Source: Nyssa sinensis | Lineage: Eukaryota > Streptophyta > Magnoliopsida > Cornales > Nyssaceae | Direction: 5' to 3' | Assembly (NCBI GenBank): GCA_008638375.1 | Contig: CM018035.1 | Span: 24,850,807 to 24,914,806, forward strand | Length of the DNA: 64,000 bases | Notes under the pieces: generated by a model | Database searches by the model: none | What the model was told of the DNA's origin: nothing | What the model saw: only the letters and a program-made list of their open reading frames with translations | Made by a program: the position numbers and the translations under genes | Shown here: one piece after another, positions 57,370-64,000 of the stretch | How the letters are laid out: each line of letters begins with the position of its first letter | How positions within the stretch are numbered: position 1 is the stretch's first letter

Positions 57370-57960
57370 GTCGACCAATTCATGGAACTAATCAACTGAT
57401 TCTTAATGATTTATTTTTACACTAATCAAACCAGTCAACTGATCTATGGAACCAGTCGACTAAGTGATGTTTTACAAAATAGCCTAAAGACTTACTGTCC
57501 AAATCAGTTGACCTCTAAAGTTAATCAATTGACTGTCCTTTAAGGAAAATCAGTGTACAAACAAAACCAGTTAACTGATTCATAGAACTAGTCGACTGTG
57601 TAACCATTTTAATGTATTACCTGAACTTACTGTCCAAATCAATCGACCTCTAAAGTTAATCAATCGATTGTCCTTCGAGGAAAATCAGTGTACAAACAAA
57701 ACCAGTCAACTGATTCATAGAACTAGTCGACTGTATAACCATTTTGATGTATTACCTGAACATACTGTCCAAATCAGTTGACCTAAAAGAAATATCAATC
57801 AACCATTTCTCAAAGGCAAAATAGTGTACAAACAGAACCAGTAAACTGATCCATAGAACTAATTGACCAATTGTTCTTAACCAAATGAACTTCAAACCCT
57901 TTGGACAAATCAGTTGACCAGTCCTTATTGTAGTCGACTGATTGATGATTCAGTCGACTG
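57370..57960. repeat. ~135-bp tandem repeat with GTCGAC motifs
   Basis: Units start with CTTACTGTCCAAATCAG at about 57491, 57626 and 57761. Each contains diverged AACCAGTCGACTGATTCATG-type inverted motifs. Further partial units flank the array. Such motifs are typical of SIRE/Maximus LTRs. Confidence 0.8.
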
Positions 57961-58433
57961 ACTTTGTCAATCTGGTAATCGCAAATTTAGATTTTGAACA
58001 GACAAAAAGGGGGAAACGAATCTTTTTGAAAAGCAACAGGCATATTCTTTAAATGGCTATAAATAGAGGTTCTCTAAGGCTTTCTAAACCATCACTTACA
58101 AGTTATATTCATTTTACATACTCAGAGCTTACACCTAATCTATCTATAGATAGTGAGCATCTTGTTGCACCAAAACTACTCTAGAAGAGAGTCTTATTTG
58201 GTAAACATTGTTGTGTCATCTCATTGCGGTGAGAGTTGTGGGTATGTGCTACTTGGTGAGGCAAAATTATATATTTTGCTGGGATAAGAGTACTGCGGTC
58301 TTCACCTTATAAATGGTTGGTCTCCACCTACAAGAAGGTCATAATAGTGGAAAAACTCAAATAGAGATGCTTGAGTCGAGGGTGTAGGATGTTTTTCGAA
58401 CATTGTAAAACTGCTGTGTTTGAGTCGAAGAGC

Positions 58434-58497
58434 AAGCTTGGTCAATCATTTGAAACTCAAATGCAAAGCTTGGTCAATCATTTGAAACTCAAATGCA
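58434..58497. repeat. Exact 32-bp tandem duplication
   Basis: Two identical copies beginning AAGCTTGGTCAATCATTTGA lie next to each other exactly at the copia LTR border with the MULE right TIR. The left TIR has one copy (near 19470-19500). Confidence 0.9.
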
Positions 58498-58880
58498 ACA
58501 CTTTCTTCTGAAAGAAAAAAAAAACAGCAAAAAAAGAGAGAATAAAGTCAAACTTAGAATCGCATACTAGAAGGAGGAGAAAATGACTTGGTGAAAAAGG
58601 AATTGCATGCCAAAGGAAGGGAAATATGACTTGGTGAGGAGGGAATCACATACTAGAGGATTAGGTTTAAAGATACAAACGTGTTAAATTTGAAATACAT
58701 AGAATCCTTCAAAATACAAAGTGATTGGAAATTTCTCTTTCCTCTTACTATATGTATTTACGTCCAACTTATGTGACAAGATATATCAGTTTAACCAAAC
58801 TTTTCCATCACCATTGAATAGTTGCACATTCTTAGAAGGACTAAACGGCTAACAGATAGAGGCTCTCCATAGCATTGCTT
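58466..58880 (-). repeat. Right long TIR of the MULE (outer part)
   Basis: Reverse complement of 19060-19495 with moderate divergence (for example GAATCGCATACTAGAAGGAGG opposite CCTCCAGTATGCGATTC). It contains a TATAGTAAG box in the position of the left TIR's TATAATAAAAG. The inner part (about 54540-54755) follows after the copia insertion. Confidence 0.78.
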
Positions 58881-59232
58881 TTATAATATTATTAATCAGT
58901 TTAATCTTACTCACTGTCTCCAAATAAAAAATAAATTTTATTTAGTCAAATCATTTTCACCCCTTCACAATTTTATTTCAGTATCAGATAATCCCAATAC
59001 AACTGCCCGGTAGCTCAACGAAGACAAAGGGAAAGGGTGCAATGCAGTTAAAAAATCTATTGGGTTGGATTAAATTCTATATATATGATTTACCAGTTTG
59101 TTCCCTAGATGAAAGTCGGTTCAGTGTGCTTCATGCTGGGGATATACTCCTAAGTTCAGCCCTTTGAAAACAAATCCAAAACAGCACTTCTAATTTGGGT
59201 TCGACTGGAAATGACTTGAGAAGTTTGCGAGA
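58881..59232. other. Non-coding DNA between MULE and isoamylase-like exon
   Basis: No gene recognised. A TATATATGA near 59080 and a CAAT-like stretch could be remnants of the promoter of the following exon, but this is weak. Confidence 0.4.
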
Positions 59233-59442
59233 ATGAAGTCATCATTTATTAATGCGAGCGATGGAGGGGTGGAAGTGGAGACCGCGGTGGTGAACTCGAG
59301 ATTCCGGCGGTTTCAAGTGTTCGAGGGTTATCCAATGCCGTTCGGGTCTACGGCACGAGACGTTTGGATGAATTTTGCAATTTATTCGAGCAATGCAACC
59401 TCTGCGACTCTTTGCTTGACGAGTCTCTCAGATTTGTAGGAG
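59233..59442 (+). pseudogene. Isoamylase 3-like exon fragment with in-frame stop
   Basis: Isoamylase 3 is a plastid starch-debranching enzyme (established knowledge). The frame starts MKSSFINASDGGVEVETAVV and contains RFQVFEGYPMPFGSTARD then NFAIYSSNATSATLCLTSLS, a very good match to the start of the mature ISA3 protein (carbohydrate-binding N-terminal domain). Two residues after TARD differ from the usual Gly-Gly. After SLSDL comes TAG, where the family has Gln, then GAG and a splice donor GGTAAATT. No following exon is found in the window, and the N-terminal transit peptide is short or absent. It is either a captured or orphan exon, or the start of a gene with a long intron running off the window. 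Confidence 0.72.
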
Positions 59443-60828
59443 GTAAATTGGTGGTATCAAATTGGTATTATTTTTCCTTTTTGTCTGTTATGTGCAGAAA
59501 CAATGTAGTCAAACCGTGTAGCTGCTGTACAAACAAACATCTGGTTCAAAACTACTCTGTATACTGATGTGGCTGTATGATATGCCTTTTAGTTTGAAAC
59601 ACAGTGACCATCCTCATGTCATTAAATTTAATTAGAAGTGCCTTATCAGGCTTGCTTGTATAGGATTTTATTGTATTTTTAATGCACCTTTCTACAATTG
59701 TTGTTGACCCTTTTAGCTCAAGGGTTGATCTAATAATGATACCTTTCTTTGAGCTAGTTAATAGAATATGATTAATAAAACAGGGAACTAAAGTAGGAAT
59801 TCGTGACCCAGTTCTACAAAATGAGATAGAATGGAGAAGAGAGACGGGGAAGTGTGGTGGGCAAATATAGGGTCATGAACTTGACTACTCTCTCTCTCTC
59901 TCTGGGTAGAAAATAGATTCTTCTCCTCATTTTATTTTTATTTATTTTGAAAGGGCTCCCTATTAATCATTCTTGTTTAATTAGTGTGCTGTTACTTTTG
60001 CCCGCAACAGAAACTTTTCATTATGTTAAACTTGGTTAGCAATGGTAGAGCCAAAGGTTCAGTGGAATTATTGGCCATTATATCATTTGTTGAAGCAAAG
60101 GACACCCTACCATGTTCTTCCCTAATGTGGGTTGCAATAGTAAGGATGGGCATGGTAAAGTGTGCTTTATTGAAGTTATACCCCTGCATAGTGGAACTGT
60201 TGAAACAAGATTCATGTTAATGGCCAGCAAATGGTTGAAATAAGGCTTTCTTGGGTTGGGTTGTGTTGAGATCATTTGTTAGGGATTGAAAGTGGTGACT
60301 ATTCTTCGTGGACACAATAGGCATAAAATTCTATCATCGCATGAAGGTAGAATTAGCAATGAATAGATGCATTAGATAGTCGGAGCTCCAATTGTGATAA
60401 TATGAGAGGAAACCAACTAATATAGTATAGATATGCATACAAAAACCAATACTTGAACTAGTCAGGAAGTGATTGAAGAAGCTCTTGATAGATTAATGGG
60501 TTGGCTTGCATCTTTTTTCTTTTATTTTTATTTTTTTGTTTTTCCCGGATACCTAGTGAGGAAATCTTGTACACTAGGTACAACTTTTTTTGTTTTTTGT
60601 TTTTTGTTTTTGAGGACTTGGTTGGTTCACAACATTCATGAGAAGTAAAATACTCATCTTAGGAGAAAACATTACCCTATTACTTTGATTTGCCCTTGGT
60701 TTGCTTATAATGTCATATCTCTTTATTTATTTATTTATTTTTGTACCTTTAGTAGATTATAGTTCATTTATGAAGAATTTCCAATCTAGACTCTCACTTG
60801 TCTAATGGATGCTTTTTACCTTGGCCAT
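59443..60828. other. AT-rich DNA, no recognised gene
   Basis: No second isoamylase exon is seen. It contains a (CT)n run at about 59888-59902, T-rich stretches and a TTTA repeat near 60721-60740. Short frames near 59984-60220 have no known motif. Confidence 0.5.
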
Positions 60829-61211
60829 CTATAAAGCACGAACACTCTATTTTGGCTCACCTGTCCGTGTCGGACACGTGTCAGACACCGATACTCTCAG
60901 ACACTTCCCAGACACATGTTGGACACTTGAATCATGGATGTTGAATATTAAATGAAGAAGTTCTTTAATTTTTAATTAATGCTTTGTTATTTTAATATCT
61001 TAATAATATTTTGTGATTTGTGTATTTCTATACCAATTTTAATTGTAATAACATTAGATTTTTATTATATGGTCATACAAAAAATATAAAAAATTTATAT
61101 ATATTCAACGTGTTCCTGACGTGTTCATGTCCTACTTTTTTGAGAAATAACGTGTTTGTGTGTCCGTGTCTTGTCGTATCCGTCTCCCGTGTTCGTATTC
61201 GTGCTTCTTAG
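60829..61211. mobile_element. hAT-type MITE (383 bp)
   Basis: An exact 8-bp duplication TTGGCCAT (60821-60828 and 61212-61219) flanks inverted ends CTATAAAGCACGAA and CTAAGAAGCACGAA. The interior holds repeated GTGTCCG/CGGACAC motifs. Confidence 0.85.
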
Positions 61212-61319
61212 TTGGCCATGATTGCAGATCTGTATATGACCTCTACCACGATCTTTGCCTAGTATCTAAACAGACTAAAGCAAATGTGTTTCTTCTAATA
61301 TAGACTGAGAAAGTAGAAT

Positions 61320-61850
61320 GAATGGAAGCTTGTAATAATAGGGCAAAAAGGCATCCCAAACAATTCCCAATACTCTTCCAAAGTTATGTAGCATGAGACA
61401 TATGAACCTTTTCATTTTTCACAGCTATCCTAGGAACACCTGTACATGCAAGCAATAATCCTTCTCCAAAAAGCCGCCTCCACTCTAAACCTCCATAACA
61501 ATTTCCCTAATATAGCTTGATTGAATACCTTGAGGATCTTTATGAAATTTTCTTCCATTGGACAAGGGGACATCTTCTTTTTTCCTCGAAATCTACCTTG
61601 AAAAAGTCTATTTACATATATTCCTAGTTTTTTTCCATTGTGGCTTTGATAAGTACATAAAATAGGTTGTATAACTAGATAGCATACTTTTGATCAATGT
61701 TAATCTCAATGCATTTGATAAATACACCTATCCAGCTAACCTCTTTTAGAAGTGCTCCACGATCAAATCCCACACCACTATCACCTTGAAGTTTGATCCT
61801 AAATGGAATGGCTCTATATGTATCTAGATGATATGAAATAAACCTAAAGA
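61320..61850 (-). pseudogene. LINE (L1-type) reverse transcriptase fragment
   Basis: Minus-strand frames give HLGSNFKVIVVWDLIVEHF, KRLAG, LRLTLIKSMLS, TYFMYL, then FNQAILGKLLWRFRVEAAFW and RRII. This is the region downstream of the RT core in plant LINEs (...LGxP..., WRF...WR). Several stops and frameshifts; 5' and 3' parts are missing. Confidence 0.75.
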
Positions 61851-61852
61851 AA

Positions 61853-61868
61853 GGGGGGGGGGGGGGGG
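61853..61868. repeat. G16 homopolymer
   Basis: Sixteen consecutive G. Length may be a sequencing or assembly uncertainty. Confidence 0.9.
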
Positions 61869-61990
61869 CAGGAATTGGTTAGTATGGAAAATTAAAATTA
61901 TCTTGACAATTTTTAACTTGCTTCAATAGGATTAAGATTATTACTTTGATTATGTGAGAGTTATGTTTTAGTGCGTCCAGTCAAATACGG

Positions 61991-63290
61991 TGTCATGCAA
62001 CAAATAACTATAGCATTAATAATAAAGCAATAGTAAAGAGATAGAGATAGAGACAATACATCGAATTTGTTGACGAAGAAACCGCCACAGATCAACTGAA
62101 TCTACTTTGAAAAATCCCGGGGTTGTAACCCAGATACACAATCCACTAGAAGAGATTTGCTGATTACAGACTCTGTAGAAATCACGACTTAGTTCCTGAA
62201 GCCTTGTTCACGATCTGTATCTTTTGAAACTCGAATCCTCAAGCACTGTACAAGTGAATTCACCGCTTCGAAGTCCACGAATGAAAAATCCCAATCACAA
62301 TTGTGAATTCCATGTAATCTCAAACTCTGCCGATTGCACAAACTTGAGCTTCACAAACTTGCACTCCAAGAATGATGTAGAAGATGAATTTTAGGTTCTT
62401 ATGCAATGGATTTGATCTATATGTGCATTATTAACATAAAGAAAGAATTTTGGTAAAGTTTAGAAACTCTCAATGATAGCAGCCAGAAGTTCTTTCCAAA
62501 ACCGTGATCAAAACCTTATATATCAAAGGTTTAGGAAACCAGTCGTGCTGTTTAAATCACATCAGGAAACTATTTTTTGCGACATTCGTGGGACGACTCT
62601 CGAAACCCTTGGTGAAAGGGATTCATCTTGGAGTTGGGAATGTTAAGTGTTGGCAACCCTTTCAATATGAAGTGGTGCCAATAGTGTGTTTCTACTGTGG
62701 AAAGATCGGGCCCAATGAAAAAAGCTGTCCTCGAATGAATTAAAGTTTATGGGGATGAACTATCAAACGAATACAATTGAGAACCTCACTGGAATATTCG
62801 TTCAAACCAAAGATCGAACGAGCTTGAACGAACACTCATTGGAATATTCGTTTGAACAAGTGAACAAATGAACTCGAATGAATAGTCTCTAGAATTTTTA
62901 TGTTTACGAAATGGTTTGTTCGAACGAATCCTTAATAGTGAGAAGTTTGAAGTATAATAGCCCAATTGAAATAGGAAACCTTTGTACCTTAAAAAAACGT
63001 GAGCTATTATAATTCAATTTTGCACCCACTCACACTTGAACAAAAAGCTAGTTTAAAACTCTTTAATGAATGAAGTGTGTGCGCAAACCAAATCCTATGC
63101 ATCCAACCCATTACCTTTACTTAGCATTGTGATTAGAGGCATGAAGATGAATTCTGAACAGTGAATCTCGAATGCTTGAGTGAACACAAGGCTTGTGAAT
63201 ACTAATCAAATAGAATTGGAAACATTCCAATTCAATATAGTTTTGTCAACACGGATTAGCCAACACATATGTAGACTAATAGTTCTAACA
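61991..63290 (-). mobile_element. 3' LTR of a SIRE/Maximus-type copia element (element runs off the window)
   Basis: On the minus strand the LTR begins TGTTAGAACTATTAGTC at 63290, right after a CAAAGGGGGATTT purine tract. A second purine tract with an inverted repeat (TGTCATCTCATGACAAAAAA then GGGAG) lies about 350 bp further in, as in SIRE/Maximus elements. The left border TGTCATGCAAC at 61991 is a guess from TG...CA ends; no target duplication can be checked. The LTR includes GTTCGAACGA-rich DNA (62790-62935) and a LINE ORF1 piece. Confidence 0.55.
62560..62743 (+). pseudogene. LINE ORF1 zinc-knuckle fragment
   Basis: The frame reads RLSKPLVKGIHLGVGNVKCW, QPFQYEVVPIVCFYCGKIG and PNEKSCPRMN, then stop. 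It matches the end of plant LINE ORF1 proteins (DUF4283 family with a CCHC knuckle). The His of C-x2-C-x4-H-x4-C is Pro here, so the finger is broken. It sits inside the copia LTR in the opposite direction. Confidence 0.6.
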
Positions 63291-63303
63291 AAATCCCCCT
63301 TTG
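63291..63303 (-). other. Polypurine tract of the copia element
   Basis: CAAAGGGGGATTT on the minus strand directly before the LTR start. Confidence 0.65.
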
Positions 63304-63912
63304 GTAATCCGTGACAAAACCACTACAATAGAATGCATGAAAACTAGAAGAACAAAAATGTAAATCCCCAAAAACTTGAAAGAAAAAGATTTACAATTTT
63401 GAACTAAAACTCATGATTGTTGAAATACCGCACTTGCTTGCATGATGTTAAAGACTTGTTAGACCTGCAAAAAACCACTAAACCATACTCGTGAAACATA
63501 TCAAATGATAGAGAATATAAACCAAAGAACACAAGTATGCAAAGAACAGATATAAAGCAAGGTCAAGTGTGATAATATCCCAAAAGACTCCTAAGGTCAT
63601 GCAGCATTAAATCACTCCCCTTACTAAATTCTCCTATATAACTACTCCCTTTTTTTGTCATGAGATGACAAAAGAATAGTAAAGCATATAGCACCATGGA
63701 AAATAGCAAGGGAAAACCTCCAAGACAAGTAAAACACATGCATGCAAATAGGAAGAAGGAGATATAAAGACAACAATATATAAACTAGAGACTATAACAT
63801 CATGCTAAATATAAAAGAAATATGTAGCTCATATATTTTCAAAAGATAAAGCAAATAAAGTAAAGCTGTCTGTAAACTAATACATCTGATCCTCATTACA
63901 TACGCTCAACTC

Positions 63913-64000
63913 TCAAGAAGCACCAACAACATCATCAGTATCTTCAGGCAGCAAGGACTGGATATCCTCAGATAAAGACCGAATCTCGTCTGCAAACTGA
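63913..64000 (-). CDS. Partial frame near the copia 3' end, unknown
   Basis: The minus-strand frame ends DEIRSLSEDIQSLLPEDTDD plus VVGAS and TGA (63913-63915), entering from outside the window. It is acidic and helix-like. SIRE/Maximus elements have an extra reading frame after pol, and this could be its end; it could also be a chance frame. Confidence 0.3.
   Translation of the reverse strand, partial: QFADEIRSLSEDIQSLLPEDTDDVVGAS

Larger units (their letters stand above)
54785..58420 (+). mobile_element. SIRE/Maximus-like copia LTR in the MULE right arm, interrupted
   Basis: The left part (TTTTGATGATTACAAAATATT, then TAATGTTTTATCTAAGTGA) and the right part (GGGATAAGAGTACTGCGG to ATTGTAAAACTGCTGTGTTT) resemble the start and end of LTRs of SIRE/Maximus copia elements. 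No internal coding region is present, so it is a solo LTR of about 1.5 kb with a 2.1-kb insertion. Outer borders are approximate and I find no target duplication. The ~740 bp of TIR expected at this place is missing, so a deletion or rearrangement accompanied it. Confidence 0.55.
19060..58880 (-). mobile_element. Mutator-like element (MULE) with long TIRs, split by nested insertions
   Basis: The two ends are inverted repeats (GGGCAATGCTATTGAGAG on the left, AAGCAATGCTATGGAGAG read inward on the right). They are flanked by TTAGAATAT (19051-19059) and TTATAATAT (58881-58889), a 9-bp duplication with one mismatch. Between them lie a FAR1-like transposase on the minus strand and two large insertions. 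Removing Tat-2 (30.4 kb) and the SIRE-like LTR block (about 3.6 kb) leaves a MULE of roughly 5.8 kb. Because the Tat-2 target duplication joins 21525 to 51926, both halves were contiguous before it landed. Termini are seen directly; treating both halves as one element is inference. Confidence 0.78.

Noticed and set aside
61853..61868. G-quadruplex regulatory site
   Set aside because: A single G run with no separated tracts, whose length may be unreliable in assembly.

Overview
The window is plant nuclear DNA, most likely from a dicot. It consists almost entirely of transposable elements nested inside one another. The evidence is Ty3/gypsy elements with plant-specific Tat-lineage architecture, a Mutator-like element (MULE) with a FAR1/FHY3-like transposase, SIRE/Maximus-type copia LTRs, hAT and Mutator MITEs, LINE fragments, and two degraded pieces of plant host genes (isoamylase-3-like and a coiled-coil gene resembling MEE22). 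I see no intact host gene, functional RNA gene, CRISPR array or prokaryotic feature. Nearly every long reading frame belongs to a decayed mobile element.

Layout. (1) 593-11122: a complete but mutated Tat-lineage Ty3/gypsy element on the minus strand (Tat-1). It has 540-bp LTRs, an exact GGTTC target duplication, PBS, PPT, gag, protease, RT, two RNase H domains and integrase. Between integrase and the 3' LTR it carries two plus-strand (antisense) transcription units, each preceded by a TATA box. (2) 11128-19059: flanking repetitive DNA with a 4.2-kb solo LTR (12469-16646, TSD ATAGA), a hAT-type MITE (16826-17479) and a Mutator-type MITE (18754-19030, exact 9-bp TSD).

(3) 19060-58880: one MULE with long terminal inverted repeats and a 9-bp TSD (8 of 9 matching). 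It is split by a second Tat-lineage element, Tat-2 (21526-51925, exact TSD CTGAC). Tat-2 is itself interrupted by three long LTR-only insertions: 30185-35513 (TSD AATGG), 39242-42819 (irregular ends) and 46396-50070 (TSD GGCGC). Tat-2 also carries two antisense genes, one plant-mobile-domain-like and one DUF7745-like. To the right lie the MULE's degraded FAR1-like transposase (52449-54760) and a SIRE-like copia LTR (about 54785-58420) that is broken by another solo LTR (54857-56975).

(4) 58881-64000: a single isoamylase-3-like exon with an in-frame stop, a hAT MITE (60829-61211, exact 8-bp TSD), LINE fragments, and the 3' end of a SIRE/Maximus-type copia element on the minus strand that runs off the window.

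Nesting gives a relative order. The MULE is oldest. Tat-2 entered it and is roughly 12% LTR-diverged in the part compared by eye. The LTR-only elements entered Tat-2. Tat-1 is younger (about 6% LTR divergence). The most unusual content is the set of antisense genes in both Tat elements, the antisense tRNA-like modules repeated in the unrelated-looking long solo LTRs, and the captured coiled-coil gene fragment in one of those LTRs. All family names are from recognition of motifs without database search.
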